Positions 17,055-28,013 are shown, counted from the stretch's first letter. The stretch is 64,000 bases of DNA from Kuafuiihalomonas sp964473255 (GCA_964473255.1 CAYYOT010000015.1:1-64000); one strand, 5' to 3'. The notes: generated by a model not told the origin, from the letters alone. A program made the numbers and translations.

Positions 17055-17384
17055 CTATGGACACTCTTCGGCTCGGCGAACGTTCACGCCGGCACTCGCC
17101 GCCTGACAGGCGTTCGAATAAGTCTCGCCGTCGCACCCGCAGACGGGGGCATAGTCCATCGTGCAGATCAGCGGCTGCTCGCGACATGTGCCCTCCGCCT
17201 CGTCCTCACCACAGCTGCCCGTAGGAAAGGACCGGTAGCTCCCTTCCGGACACTCGTCCGCGGCCGCTTCGGAGGCCTTCTCGACCGTCGGCGACGCCGC
17301 ATCGGTCGTCTTCCGCTCCGAAGCGCACGCCCCGGCCATCAACAGGCAGCCGACGAGAAGCGCGAGCTTCACGACCCACCCCAC
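17055..17384 (-). CDS. Kazal-type protease inhibitor lipoprotein
   Basis: 109 residues. A hydrophobic signal ends in a lipobox-like MAGAC with Cys20 as lipidation site. A Thr/Ser/Ala/Glu linker follows, and then two Cys-rich parts. The second, from about 73 to 108, has the Kazal pattern C...PVCGCDG.TYSNAC...C. Kazal domains inhibit serine proteases by a substrate-like loop. As a surface or periplasmic lipoprotein it could protect the cell from its own or others' secreted proteases. The start overlaps the end of the E2 gene by 16 bases, so it is probably the last gene of the dehydrogenase operon, although the link in function is unclear. A GTG at 17372 is an alternative start. Confidence 0.82.
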   Translation of the reverse strand: MGWVVKLALLVGCLLMAGACASERKTTDAASPTVEKASEAAADECPEGSYRSFPTGSCGEDEAEGTCREQPLICTMDYAPVCGCDGETYSNACQAASAGVNVRRAEECP

Positions 17385-18652
17385 CGTTCGAGCGTGTCGA
17401 CGAACGTGCCCAAAAAGCGATTGCAGTGGAAGGCATCCAGCACGCGATGGTCGATGGTGAGCGTCACGTATAGCATGGGACGAACCACGATTTCGTCAGT
17501 GCCGTCGTGCGTTTTCACGACCGCACGCCTTTCCAGCTTCCCGACGCCCAGGATTGCGGATTCGGGCTGGTTGATGATGATCGGTGATGCGAACAGGCTC
17601 CCCATCACTCCGTGATTGGAAATGGTGAAGGTGCTGCCCCTCATCTCTCCCGGCGAGAGCCTCCCGGCCCGGGCTTTTTCCGTGAGCTCGGTGAGCCGAG
17701 CCGCTGCGCCTTCGAGATCGAGGTCCTGGGCGTCGTGGACCACGGGCACGACCAGCCCCTTGTCTTCGAGGGCAGTGCCCACCCCTACGTGAATCGATTC
17801 GAAGATCTCGAGGGCGTCCGCGTGCCATCGACTGTTGATCTCGGGAACGGCTCGAATCCCGGCGACGACGGCCTGTAAGAAGTAGGCGCTGAAGGTCAGC
17901 TTCACCCCTCGCTCCGCCAACTCCGCCTTGCGCCGTTCACGGTCGGCGATCACCGCCGTCAGGTCGCAGTCGAATGCCGCCGTGACGTGCGGAGCAACCT
18001 GCACGCTCTCCGCCATGCGGCGAGCGATGGTCTTCCGCATGACGTCGTGAGGAATGCGGTGCGCAGCGCCCGCGATCGGCGGTGCTGGCGGTGCTGGCGG
18101 TGCTGGCGGTGCTGGCGGGACCGACCGGGCGGGCACGACCGCCGTCGCCGGCGCGCGGAGTGGCGCATCCCCTGCGCTTTGCCCCAGCGCCCCGAGCACG
18201 TCGGCTCGGGTGACCCGCCCGCCTTTACCCGTACCGAGCAGCGCATCCGGTTCCAGGCCCTGACGGAGCGCGTAGCGAAGGAGGGCGGGGTGCATCTCGG
18301 GCCGGTCCGACCGGTCGGGCCGATCTTCCCGGGCCGAAGAGCGCGGTGCGCCGGCGTTCTTCGAGACGGCCGGCGGGTCGAGATCGAGGGTCGCCGTTTC
18401 TTCGAACGTTCCCGGCTCGATGCGACCGATGACCGTGCCCGGCTGAACCTCGGTCTCCGACGCGACGAGCTGCTCCCGAAGGACACCGGTGACCGGAGCC
18501 GCGATCTCGACCACGGCCTTGTCCGTTACCAGCTCGGCCACGGGCTCGTTCTGAGTGACCGGGTCCCCGACCTGCTTGAGCCAGGGGCCGAGCTCCAGCT
18601 CCGTGCCCTCCTGCTGATCTTCTCCAATGATGATGTCGACGAGGTCGGTCAT
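17369..18652 (-). CDS. bkdB: 2-oxoacid dehydrogenase E2 (dihydrolipoamide acyltransferase)
   Basis: 427 residues. One lipoyl domain (1-80) has the lipoyl Lys in TDKAVVEI. A peripheral E3-binding domain lies at about 118-155 (PALLRYALRQG...GRVTRADV), then a Pro/Ala linker, then the acyltransferase core (about 200-427). The active-site motif reads DHRVLDA, where most E2 enzymes have DHRxxDG; the His and Asp are kept, the Gly is not. It moves the acyl group from E1 to CoA. A single lipoyl domain and fused-E1 partner fit a branched-chain 2-oxoacid dehydrogenase better than pyruvate dehydrogenase, but specificity is inferred. It follows E1 by 3 bases. No E3 (lipoamide dehydrogenase) is in the window. 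Confidence 0.88.
   Translation of the reverse strand: MTDLVDIIIGEDQQEGTELELGPWLKQVGDPVTQNEPVAELVTDKAVVEIAAPVTGVLREQLVASETEVQPGTVIGRIEPGTFEETATLDLDPPAVSKNAGAPRSSAREDRPDRSDRPEMHPALLRYALRQGLEPDALLGTGKGGRVTRADVLGALGQSAGDAPLRAPATAVVPARSVPPAPPAPPAPPAPPIAGAAHRIPHDVMRKTIARRMAESVQVAPHVTAAFDCDLTAVIADRERRKAELAERGVKLTFSAYFLQAVVAGIRAVPEINSRWHADALEIFESIHVGVGTALEDKGLVVPVVHDAQDLDLEGAAARLTELTEKARAGRLSPGEMRGSTFTISNHGVMGSLFASPIIINQPESAILGVGKLERRAVVKTHDGTDEIVVRPMLYVTLTIDHRVLDAFHCNRFLGTFVDTLERWGGS
18081..18116 (-). repeat. Tandem 9-base repeat in the E2 linker
   Basis: Four exact copies of GGTGCTGGC in a row encode a Pro-Pro-Ala repeat on the minus strand. This is the flexible linker between the E3-binding and catalytic domains of E2. 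The copy number is likely to vary between strains. Confidence 0.85.
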
Positions 18653-18655
18653 GGC

Positions 18656-20749
18656 TCAGGCAAACTCCACGAGTCGCTCGATGCGTTCGATGATGGTCTC
18701 GACCGACGGCAGGACGGCGGCCAAGAGGCCCGGGTCATACGGCAACGGGATGTCACGGACCGCCAGACGATCGACCGGCGCCTTCAAGAACATGAACGCC
18801 TCATGAGCGACCTCGGCGACGACTTCGGCGCCGAAGCCGGCGGTGAGAACGTCTTCGTGAAGGACCAGACAGCGACCCGTCTTGGCCACCGAGTCCAGAA
18901 CCGACTCCCGATCCCAGGGCATGAGAGTCCGCAGGTCGAGGATCTCGGCATCCGCTCTGGAGGCTTCGACCGCGGCGACCGCCCGCTCCACCATGGAACC
19001 CCACGTCACGATGGTGAGCGCCGCGCCCGTACGAACCGGCCGCGCCCGTCCGAAGGGAACGACGTACGCGTCCCCCGGGTAGGGCCGCCGGGCGGATGCA
19101 GCATCGAGGAGGGTTCGATGCTCGAAGAAGAGCGTGGGGTCGTTTCCCCGAAGCGCACTACGGAGAAGGCCAACCGCGTCCTCTGCATTCGAAGGGTACA
19201 AAACCCTCCAGCCTACGGCGTGCGCGAACGACGCCTCGTCGCTCTGGCTGTGCCAAGGGTCGCCGCACTTGGCGAATCCGCCGGGCATGCGCACCACGAT
19301 GGGCGCTGCGAAGCGATTGTTCGTGCGCCAGCGAACGGTTCCGGCATCGTTCAGCTGCTCCTGGGCCGGATCAGCGTACTTGCGAAACTGGATCTCGGCG
19401 AGCGGCAGGAGACCGGCATACGCCATCCCCACGGCTCGTCCGATGATGCCTTCCTCGGATAGGCTGGTGTCGAACACGCGCTCGGTCCCGAACTTGTCTT
19501 GGAGTCCCAGTGTCGCGCCGTGCACCCCTCCTTTCGGTCCGATGTCTTCGCCGAAGAGCACCATCTTCGGATTCGCCGCCAGCTCGACGTCCATCGTGCG
19601 TCGGATGGCGGTGAGCATGTTGATCCGCGTCCCTTCCGGTTGCGGCTCCGGGGAGGAGGGTGCGTAGTCGTGACCGGCGGGCCACAGCCCACCAACCCGC
19701 TGCAGAAGCGGACGACCTTCGTCGTCGACCTCGGAAAAAACGTGCGTTTCGACCTTTTCCGGGTCGGGAGGAGGCCGCGCCAAAGCGGCATCCACCGCAG
19801 CTCGCACTTCGGCGTTCACGTCGTCTTCGAGGGCCTGCCACTCGTCTTCGGTCATCACGGCCGGCACCAGAGCTCGCCGCAGCTTGGGCAGCGGGTCACG
19901 CGCTTCTTCCGCCGAAACGATCGCTTCACTCTTGTAGGCTTGGGTGTCCTGGGCCGAGTGACCGCTCAAACGAGGCACGCGCAAGCGACAGAGCGCCGGC
20001 CCGCGCCAAGCGCGAACATGAGCGACCGCCGCCATCAGAAGTCGGGCGGCGGTCTCCGGCTCCGTTCCGTCCCCATCGAAGATCTCGAGGTCCCGAAACG
20101 ACGCGAGATTGGCAGCGATGTCGCCGCCCGGGGTCTGGCTCGTGGAAGGGACGGAGATACCGTAGCCGTTGTCCTCGATGTAGAGCAGCAAGGGGAGCTT
20201 CTGCGTCGTGGCCATCGTGAGCGCGGACCAAAACCCGTTGGTCGCAACCGAGCCGTCGCCGCCGAGAGCGACACCGAGCGCCCCTCGGTACGCTTCTTCT
20301 CCCAACACCCGAGCCCGGTACTGAACGGCCTGGGCCCACCCTGCGACCGGCGTGTACTGCGTGCCGACGCCACCGGCCATGGGGAGAACCTTCGCCGAGT
20401 CGACCGCCGGCAGATTACAGACCACTCCGATGTCGCGGCCATCGGAAAAGCCGCCGGACCGTCCGAGAGGGCCGGCAACCGCATCCTCGAACGAGAGCCC
20501 CAGGGACAGAAGCGTCGGTCGAGAGCGGTAGTAGCCGCTCGCGGCGTCGTGTGGATGGTTCAAAAGACATCCCAAGATGATTTGCGCCATGTCGTGCCCC
20601 CGCGCCGAGAACTGATAGAGCACCTTCTTGGCCGGCACGAGCTCGGTCTCTTCGATGCGATCCATGGCGCGGGAGGCCAAGATCAGCCGGGCCACGCGGC
20701 GCCAGTCGATCGCGTCGGGCAGGGGGGACACAGTCGTCGAATCGGACAT
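18656..20749 (-). CDS. Fused alpha-beta 2-oxoacid dehydrogenase E1
   Basis: 697 residues joining both E1 subunits. The alpha part (about 1-340) has the thiamine diphosphate motif from GDGSVATNGF to the DNGYGIS block. The beta part (about 385-697) has GEDIGPKGG, the QDKFGTERVFDTSLSEEGI segment and the C-terminal transketolase domain with LHEDVLTAGFG. It decarboxylates a branched-chain 2-oxo acid and passes the acyl group to E2 lipoate. Such fusions are known in Myxococcota and Bacteroidota. The ATG at 20749 is chosen because the protein starts there as a normal E1 alpha; longer in-frame starts reach into the divergent kinase gene. A 14-bp palindrome CCGCCGCGCGGCGG (20759-20772) sits just upstream of the start and could fold over the ribosome site. 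Confidence 0.88.
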   Translation of the reverse strand: MSDSTTVSPLPDAIDWRRVARLILASRAMDRIEETELVPAKKVLYQFSARGHDMAQIILGCLLNHPHDAASGYYRSRPTLLSLGLSFEDAVAGPLGRSGGFSDGRDIGVVCNLPAVDSAKVLPMAGGVGTQYTPVAGWAQAVQYRARVLGEEAYRGALGVALGGDGSVATNGFWSALTMATTQKLPLLLYIEDNGYGISVPSTSQTPGGDIAANLASFRDLEIFDGDGTEPETAARLLMAAVAHVRAWRGPALCRLRVPRLSGHSAQDTQAYKSEAIVSAEEARDPLPKLRRALVPAVMTEDEWQALEDDVNAEVRAAVDAALARPPPDPEKVETHVFSEVDDEGRPLLQRVGGLWPAGHDYAPSSPEPQPEGTRINMLTAIRRTMDVELAANPKMVLFGEDIGPKGGVHGATLGLQDKFGTERVFDTSLSEEGIIGRAVGMAYAGLLPLAEIQFRKYADPAQEQLNDAGTVRWRTNNRFAAPIVVRMPGGFAKCGDPWHSQSDEASFAHAVGWRVLYPSNAEDAVGLLRSALRGNDPTLFFEHRTLLDAASARRPYPGDAYVVPFGRARPVRTGAALTIVTWGSMVERAVAAVEASRADAEILDLRTLMPWDRESVLDSVAKTGRCLVLHEDVLTAGFGAEVVAEVAHEAFMFLKAPVDRLAVRDIPLPYDPGLLAAVLPSVETIIERIERLVEFA

Positions 20750-20867
20750 GACGGTTCGCCGCCGCGCGGCGGGGCTTCGGGCATGACACGCCTCCCCTTC
20801 GAGATCAAACGGCAGTGCCTTGGCTCGACTCTCGCATGGGAGACTGACATATCGCTCGGACCAACCC

Positions 20868-22268
20868 ATGCGTCTATCGACCCAGCTCCTGATCGCGATG
20901 GTGGGTCCGGCCGCAGTCGTGCTCGGGGTTGCGCTGTGGGCGGTCGAGCGTACCGCGGGAGCCGCGCTGGACCGCGCCCTGGGCGAACGACTGACGGCGG
21001 TCGCTGCCGCCGCAGTGACCCGAGCTTCGACGCGCGTGCTCCTTCTGCAGCCGGGGGATGACGCAACCCGGACGGCCAAGAACCTCAAAGCCAAGCTGAA
21101 CGAACTTCAGCGAGCGACGGGGGTCGCCCGCATCCAGCTGGTCCGGGCCGAAGACGACACGCTGCTCGTCGACAGTATCGGTCAGCGACGACTCGGTGAC
21201 CCGTATCTGCGGGCTCGCTTCGACCGCTACGAACTCGACCGCGTCGCCGGCGGCGAGAGTAGCTCCTCGGTGCTCTTCGAGGGCCCGGACGGTCGACCCT
21301 TCAAGACGGGCTACGCCCCCCTCGCGATCGACGACGAGGGCGTCGTCGTCTACGCCGCGGTATCCGCCCCGGCCGACTACACCGATGAGTTGGTTCGCCT
21401 GCGCCAAAGCTCCGTGGCCATCGCGCTCCTCGCGCTCACCGCCTTGGCTCTCTTCGCCCTGGCCACGGCCCGGCGGCTGGCGGTGCCCCTGGCCCGGCTC
21501 GCGGAAACGGCGGAGGCGGTAGGTTTCGGGCAGCTCGACGTCGAGGTTCCGACCTCGGGCCCGTCCGAGGCTCAGGTGCTCGGCCAGACCATGCAGGCCA
21601 TGATCCGGGACCTGAAGGCTCGAGACACGCGGATGCAGATGATGCTGGCCGGTATCGCGCACGAGGTCCGAAACCCTCTGGGAGGCATCGAACTCTTCGG
21701 AGGACTCCTCCGAGAGGACATCCCATCCACGGATCCCCGGCGAGAGTACGTGGACCGAATTCTCACGGAGCTCCAAACGCTGTCGGCGACGGTCAACGAC
21801 TTTCTCGAGTACGCTCGAGAGCGGCCCGCCGAGGTGGCGACCGAGGATGCCCGCGATCTGGTCGAACGAGCCACCGTGATGGCCGAATCACGAGACAAGC
21901 CGGTGGAAATCATCACGCACGCCGAGACCGTCGAACTGCAGGTGGACGGCGATCGCCTCGGACGCGCCCTGCTGAACGTGCTCAGAAACGCCGTCCAGGC
22001 GGCGCCCGAGGGGGGAACCGTTCGCTGTACGGCTCGGCGGGCCGGCGAAATGTGCGAGATCGCCGTCGAAGATTCGGGCCCCGGTGTTCCCGAGGAGGCC
22101 CATGACCGGATCTTCGAGCCCTTCTTCACCACGAAGGAAAAGGGCACCGGCCTCGGCCTCGCACTCGTGAAAAAGACGGTGCTCGACCATGGAGGAACGA
22201 TCGAGGTCGACCGTTCGGAGCTGGGAGGGGCTCGCTTCGTGATTCGCGTTCCCACGCGGATGGTCTAG
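20868..22268 (+). CDS. Membrane sensor histidine kinase
   Basis: 466 residues. Two membrane helices (about 7-27 and 182-201) enclose an extracytoplasmic sensor domain of about 150 residues. Then come a HAMP-like region (about 200-255), His265 in GIAHEVRNPLGG, and a HATPase domain (about 355-466) with NVLRNAVQAA, DSGPGV and GTGLGLALVKK. It directly precedes, by 9 bases, the NtrC-family regulator that is its certain partner. It starts a five-gene co-directional block ending with the PilZ gene. The divergent E1 gene starts 118 bases away. The sensed signal is unknown; by context it may be an envelope cue. Confidence 0.92.
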   Translation: MRLSTQLLIAMVGPAAVVLGVALWAVERTAGAALDRALGERLTAVAAAAVTRASTRVLLLQPGDDATRTAKNLKAKLNELQRATGVARIQLVRAEDDTLLVDSIGQRRLGDPYLRARFDRYELDRVAGGESSSSVLFEGPDGRPFKTGYAPLAIDDEGVVVYAAVSAPADYTDELVRLRQSSVAIALLALTALALFALATARRLAVPLARLAETAEAVGFGQLDVEVPTSGPSEAQVLGQTMQAMIRDLKARDTRMQMMLAGIAHEVRNPLGGIELFGGLLREDIPSTDPRREYVDRILTELQTLSATVNDFLEYARERPAEVATEDARDLVERATVMAESRDKPVEIITHAETVELQVDGDRLGRALLNVLRNAVQAAPEGGTVRCTARRAGEMCEIAVEDSGPGVPEEAHDRIFEPFFTTKEKGTGLGLALVKKTVLDHGGTIEVDRSELGGARFVIRVPTRMV

Positions 22269-22277
22269 GTTCGGGTC

Positions 22278-23703
<1,426 letters not shown>

Positions 23704-23720
<17 letters not shown>

Positions 23721-24912
23721 CGATGACGGGACCCTCGAACCATGTCGACCTTCTGGTACGCGTCTTGCGACACAGTGCAGCGTGGCGTCCCTCTGGACCC
23801 GATCGGCCGGCCACGTGCTGGCGCTCTTCGCTCTGACGGCCACCGCGGAGGCCGCGCCGGAACCGGTCCGAGCTTCCGAGGAGGGGCGGGTCCGGGTCGA
23901 GACGGCGGCGAGGGCGGCGCGGTCGGCCGAGGACGCAGTCCAGGCGACCGAGAGCCAGCAGGCTGAGCTCGCCGCAGCCATCCTGGAGCGCAAGGCCAAG
24001 GGCGGCCCCAACGACGGACGTCTCGAAAGGCTGCTCCTCCGGTCGGTGGAGGCGGAGCGCGCCCTGGAGGACCTTCTCGACCGGCTGGACGCGCGGCGAA
24101 GGAACCTCCAGGCGGTCGCCAAGACCGAGCTCACGGCGGTCGACGACCGGCTCCGCGCCGCGGCGGCCGCGCTGGAAGCGGCCCCGCCGGACCGGCGACG
24201 GGCGGTGGCCCTCCAGATCCGCGACATGCTCGCGATCCGCGAGGCGATTTTGGAGCTGAGGCGGACGAGCGAGGCGCCGGTCGCGTTCGCCTTGCCGGCC
24301 GAGGCTTTCGACCTCACGGCCGACCCGCTGGACGGTCCCGAGGAGCTCCGCGACAAGGCGGACTTCGCTGAAGACGCTCGCGATAAGCTCCGAAAGAAGC
24401 GCAAGGAACTCGCCCGGCTCATCAAGGACCAGCGACGGACCCAGCGTCTGACCCGAGCGGCCCGAGACCTGGCCGTTGATGAGCGGCTCTTCGACGAGGA
24501 CAGCCGGTCCGGCTCAAGCTCGCCGGCCCGCGGAGGCTCGACGGACCGCAGCGGAGCAGGAGGAGACGAGTCGGGTGTGCCCACGTCACCGGGCAACAAT
24601 CCGAACGTCGACGGACCGAGGCTCGGCGCGGATGGCGATTTCGTCATCGAGGGTCCCGGCCGCCTCCCCGACACGGGCGGAGGCTCGCCTCCGGCGGAGG
24701 ACGGCGGCAGCCAGAACTCGGCCGGGGGGCCCGCCGCCCTGGACCCGCTGCTGGCTCTCCAGCTCGAGGTCGGCCAGCTAGCCGAAGCCGGCGTGGACCT
24801 GGCATCGTTGGAGGCGATGCTCGACCAGGTCGCCCGCGTCGAAGCCGTCCTCTCGGCGCGGGCGCGGACGATGCGCGCCAAGGCGCGTCGCCTCGAGTCC
24901 GACGTGAAATGA
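23704..24912 (+). CDS. Exported coiled-coil protein of the two-component operon
   Basis: 402 residues from the ATG at 23704, which overlaps the regulator gene by 17 bases. A more natural Sec signal begins at the GTG at 23782 (hydrophobic core ALFALTATAEA), giving 376 residues; this may be the true start. The body is almost all Ala/Glu/Arg/Leu helix (about 55-265 and 345-400), with heptad character, split by a Ser/Gly/Pro/Asp-rich low-complexity linker (about 270-340). No family was recognised. An exported coiled-coil between a regulator gene and an outer-membrane barrel gene suggests an envelope-spanning or periplasmic adaptor (inference). Confidence 0.7.
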
Positions 24913-26108
24913 GGCGGCTCGCCCCATGGCTCGTGGGGCTCGTCGTGGGCGGCGGAGGCTTCCCCGCCCGAGGCCAGGTCGACTCCGCGGCGCCGGATCC
25001 GATCCGGCCGTCGGTCGAGGGCGACGCTTCGGACCGGGACACCCCGAGAGTCAGTGGAGCCCTGCGGGCGGCCGTGGGACCGGAGATCGACACCAATGCT
25101 CGACGTCAGATCGAGCTGCCCGACGAGCCCCCCGACGACACCGACTTCGACCTCCCGAGCGTCGTGACGGACGGTCTCCTCAAGGTCGTGATCGACGGCG
25201 GCGGCCGAATTCGGCTGGGAAGAGGATGGGAGCTTCACGGACAGCTCTTGGCGGGAGCGAAGCGCTTCGTGAACGAGAGCACCGAAGACCAGTGGGCCCA
25301 GCTGCTGTCCGCGGGTCTCGCCAAACGATGGGGGCGCGTGGTCATCGGTACGGACGGTTCGTTTCGCATCAGCCGGATGCGACGAGCCGTCCGCAACTAC
25401 TCCTGGCAGCAAGCGCGGCTGCAGACCGAAGTCGACTTGGGCGCCGGATGGGCGGTCGGCGGATGGGCCGGCTGGTTCGCCTACCAGTTCGAGCCCCGCG
25501 AAGAGTTCACGTACTCCGGACCTCAAGGCGGCGTCTTCGGGCGGTACGCCTTCGCCCGACCGTGGACGCTCTACGCCTGGGTCGACGGCTGGCTGAAGGA
25601 CTACGACAGTACGATCTTGGTCGGCACGCCGGTGGGGCCTCGCTTCTGCGAGGCCGAAGAACCCGACTGCGCCGACCGAGAGGACACCGAGCTGCGGACC
25701 GGGATCCGCGTGCAGTGGAGCGGGAAAGTCGTAGGTGCGCTGGGGTACGACCTGCGGCTTCTACGGTCCAACTCGGAACCACCGCTGGAAGACCTGGATC
25801 TGCACCGGGTCAGCGGCTTCGTCAGCGTACCGGTCGTCTGGGAAATCCTGGCCACGGCTCGATGCGCGCTCCAGCTGCGGTTCGGTGACTCCCCAACCTT
25901 CGACCTGGCCCTGGGAGACGAGGACGAAAACCGCAACAAGTGCCAGCTCCAGGTTCGTCGCCCGATCACGCCGGCCCTCGACTTCGACATCCGGTATGCG
26001 GCCTACTGGTACCGCATCGAGGGCGGCCCCAGCGCCCCCGACCTGGAGTACCTGCGTCAGACCGTATTCGCGGGCATCAGCTTTCGAACCGGGTCGGCCG
26101 GCCGCTGA
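24909..26108 (+). CDS. Outer-membrane beta-barrel protein
   Basis: 399 residues. A signal peptide (1-22, ending Ala-Arg-Gly-Gln) is followed by an acidic Asp/Pro-rich plug or linker (25-85) and a region of about 300 residues with alternating hydrophobic/aromatic pattern typical of barrel strands (WELHGQLLAGAKRF, RVVIGTDGSFRIS, YAAYWYRIE). It ends with a strand FAGISFRTG. A Cys pair near 252-259 (RFCEAEEPDCAD) could form a loop disulfide. ATGA overlap with the coiled-coil gene points to coupled synthesis. It could be a porin or an assembly partner for the coiled-coil protein. Confidence 0.75.
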   Translation: MRRLAPWLVGLVVGGGGFPARGQVDSAAPDPIRPSVEGDASDRDTPRVSGALRAAVGPEIDTNARRQIELPDEPPDDTDFDLPSVVTDGLLKVVIDGGGRIRLGRGWELHGQLLAGAKRFVNESTEDQWAQLLSAGLAKRWGRVVIGTDGSFRISRMRRAVRNYSWQQARLQTEVDLGAGWAVGGWAGWFAYQFEPREEFTYSGPQGGVFGRYAFARPWTLYAWVDGWLKDYDSTILVGTPVGPRFCEAEEPDCADREDTELRTGIRVQWSGKVVGALGYDLRLLRSNSEPPLEDLDLHRVSGFVSVPVVWEILATARCALQLRFGDSPTFDLALGDEDENRNKCQLQVRRPITPALDFDIRYAAYWYRIEGGPSAPDLEYLRQTVFAGISFRTGSAGR

Positions 26109-26140
26109 GTCGGCCGGCGACATCTGCTAGCATCGGGACC

Positions 26141-26551
26141 GTGACCGACGATAGGAAGCGGGCCGAACGACATCACCGCGAGTTCAAGCTGGTGTTCGAC
26201 AACGGCGAGAGCTTCACGGCGGGACGGGTCTTGGACGTCTCGGAGACGGGTCTCTTTCTCGAAACTTCGGAGCCTCAGCCCCGCGGGAGCATTCTCACGC
26301 TCTTCCCTGTCGACAGGGAAGCCAGCGACATGTTCGAGCTGGAGGCGGAAGTCGTGCGTGTCGTGCCCGACGACCCCGATACGGACTCGCTGGGAGGTAT
26401 GGGCCTGCGCTTCTTGAAGCCCGACGAAGTCCGCAGTCAGATCGACGCGCTCATCGATGCCCTCACCGCCCGGGACGCCAACGGCGTGCGCGACCCGCTC
26501 CTCGGGGTCCGTGTTCCGCGGTCGAGTCCGGCGGCAGAGCCCGAGGATTGA
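26141..26551 (+). CDS. PilZ domain protein
   Basis: 136 residues. The RxxxR-type start (DDRKRAERHHREF) and the DVSETGLFLET segment match the c-di-GMP-binding motifs of PilZ (RxxxR and D/NxSxxG). A short C-terminal helix and Pro/Ser tail follow. PilZ proteins couple c-di-GMP to motility or secretion. The GTG at 26141 after GGGACC is the only start that begins at the domain. It lies 32 bases after the barrel gene and closes the five-gene block. It is convergent with erpA. Confidence 0.82.
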   Translation: MTDDRKRAERHHREFKLVFDNGESFTAGRVLDVSETGLFLETSEPQPRGSILTLFPVDREASDMFELEAEVVRVVPDDPDTDSLGGMGLRFLKPDEVRSQIDALIDALTARDANGVRDPLLGVRVPRSSPAAEPED

Positions 26552-26555
26552 GCGT

Positions 26556-26927
26556 TCAGGAAGAGAAGCTCGAACCGCAGCCGCAGGTGGTGACGGCGCT
26601 GGGGTTGTCGAATTTGAAGCCGGCCCCCGAAATGCCCATGACGTAGTCGATGGTCGTGCCTTCGAGATGCATGGCCGAGATGGGATCGACGAAGACCGTC
26701 AACCCCTCGAAGCTCATCTCGAAGTCGCCGAACTTCGCCTGGTTGTCGAAGTCGAGTCCGTACTGGAAACCGGAACATCCTCCGCCCTGCACGAAGACGC
26801 GGAGCCCGTGGCCCTCGAGCTTCTCGGCCTCCATCGCCTCTTGCACCATCTCGATCGCTTTGTTCGTCAGCAGAAGCGGCGGCTCTTCGGTAGGCGCCAG
26901 GACGACGTGCGCATGCTCTTCGGTCAT
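26556..26927 (-). CDS. erpA: Iron-sulfur cluster insertion protein ErpA/IscA family
   Basis: 123 residues. A-type carrier with the three ligand Cys residues at 51 (GGGCSGF), 115 and 117 (CGCGSSF). It receives Fe-S clusters and hands them to target enzymes. An acidic N-terminal extension of about 18 residues precedes the core. It is monocistronic in this window; HemW at 60.9 kb is one local 4Fe-4S client candidate. The 88 bases upstream up to the SRPBCC gene are divergent promoter space. Confidence 0.92.
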   Translation of the reverse strand: MTEEHAHVVLAPTEEPPLLLTNKAIEMVQEAMEAEKLEGHGLRVFVQGGGCSGFQYGLDFDNQAKFGDFEMSFEGLTVFVDPISAMHLEGTTIDYVMGISGAGFKFDNPSAVTTCGCGSSFSS

Positions 26928-27016
26928 GCCGCTAGGTTAACCACAGGCTGCGCCAGGGCAAGGCGGAATCGGCGTCCTCGGCAGACAGAGCCCCAACCCC
27001 AGGGTATGGCCGAGGC

Positions 27017-27463
27017 ATGCCCCGCTTCACCCACCGGTTCACGGTCCGCGCCGACGTCGACGCCGTCCGCGACTTCCATGACGACCCCAGCGCGCTGAAG
27101 CGTCTCAGCCCACCGGGAACCGCGGTTCGGCTCCACGCATTCGGACCGATGGCCGAGGGCATGGTGGCCGACTTCACGCTCTGGCTCGGACCGCTGCCCA
27201 TCCGCTGGGAGGCCGTCCATCGCGACGTTTCTCCGACCGGGTTCACCGACATCCAGCGCCGAGGCCCCATGGCCGCCTGGACTCATCGACATCGCTTCGA
27301 GCCAAAGAGCGATGGCGAGACCGACGTGGTCGACGAAATCCAGTACGAGCATCCGCCCGGAGTCCGAGGGATCGGCACGCGCCTTCTCTTCGGCCGGCTC
27401 CCGCTGAGCATCCTCTTTGCGCACCGGGCTCGGGCAACACGTCGAGCCCTGGAGGCTCAATAG
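27017..27463 (+). CDS. SRPBCC superfamily (START-like) protein
   Basis: 148 residues with the helix-grip fold pattern: an N-terminal strand RFTHRFTVRADVDAVRDFHDDP, a strand-rich middle, and a long C-terminal helix rich in Arg/Ala. Family members bind hydrophobic ligands or act as polyketide cyclases; no catalytic residue can be assigned here. GAGG precedes the ATG at a good distance. Its stop overlaps that of the convergent membrane protein gene. Confidence 0.8.
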   Translation: MPRFTHRFTVRADVDAVRDFHDDPSALKRLSPPGTAVRLHAFGPMAEGMVADFTLWLGPLPIRWEAVHRDVSPTGFTDIQRRGPMAAWTHRHRFEPKSDGETDVVDEIQYEHPPGVRGIGTRLLFGRLPLSILFAHRARATRRALEAQ

Positions 27464-27927
27464 CGTCGGCGACCGACGAGGTGGATCGGATACTCGACCG
27501 CAAGATTTCTGTCGTGGGGCGCCTCGATGACCGTACGGAGAAGGATCCGGTCGGGGGTTCGCTCGTCCAGCGGCAATAGAAACTCCAAATAGCCCGAGGA
27601 GACCGTCGCATCGAAGGTCTCCTCGAACACGACGCGGGTCGCACCCTCGACATCGACCTCCAGCCGGAGATCGCGTCGCCCGGTTCCTCCGAGGCGAAGG
27701 TCGAAGGCCAGGCGCTGCGGGCGAGGTAGACGGTTGACCCGCCCGGCGACGAGTCGGGTCGGCCCCGACTCGAGCTGCCCGAACACGGACACGAGGCCCA
27801 CCGGACCCGAGGCATCGTGGGCGCCCGCGCACGTCGGACCACCCGCTCGCAGATACCCGTACCCCGCCACACACAGACCGAGAACGGTCCAGAAAACCAC
27901 ACCTGCCATTCCACGAAGACCCGACAT
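27457..27927 (-). CDS. Small membrane-anchored hypothetical protein
   Basis: 156 residues. One hydrophobic segment (about 5-23) is followed by a beta-rich extracytoplasmic domain with one Cys at about residue 33 and a pattern of paired strands. No family was recognised. The ATG at 27927 with GGAGAG upstream is preferred over an ATG at 28020, which adds a non-signal-like leader. It diverges from the GAF kinase gene across a 272-base spacer that holds a TetR-like palindrome. Confidence 0.65.
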   Translation of the reverse strand: MSGLRGMAGVVFWTVLGLCVAGYGYLRAGGPTCAGAHDASGPVGLVSVFGQLESGPTRLVAGRVNRLPRPQRLAFDLRLGGTGRRDLRLEVDVEGATRVVFEETFDATVSSGYLEFLLPLDERTPDRILLRTVIEAPHDRNLAVEYPIHLVGRRRY

Positions 27928-28013
27928 CCGCTCTCCGGCGGTATCAACCCTCGAGACGAACCACCAAGGATGTGAATCATTGGCACAGCGCGACGCTCCT
28001 GTCGCCCTAATCG

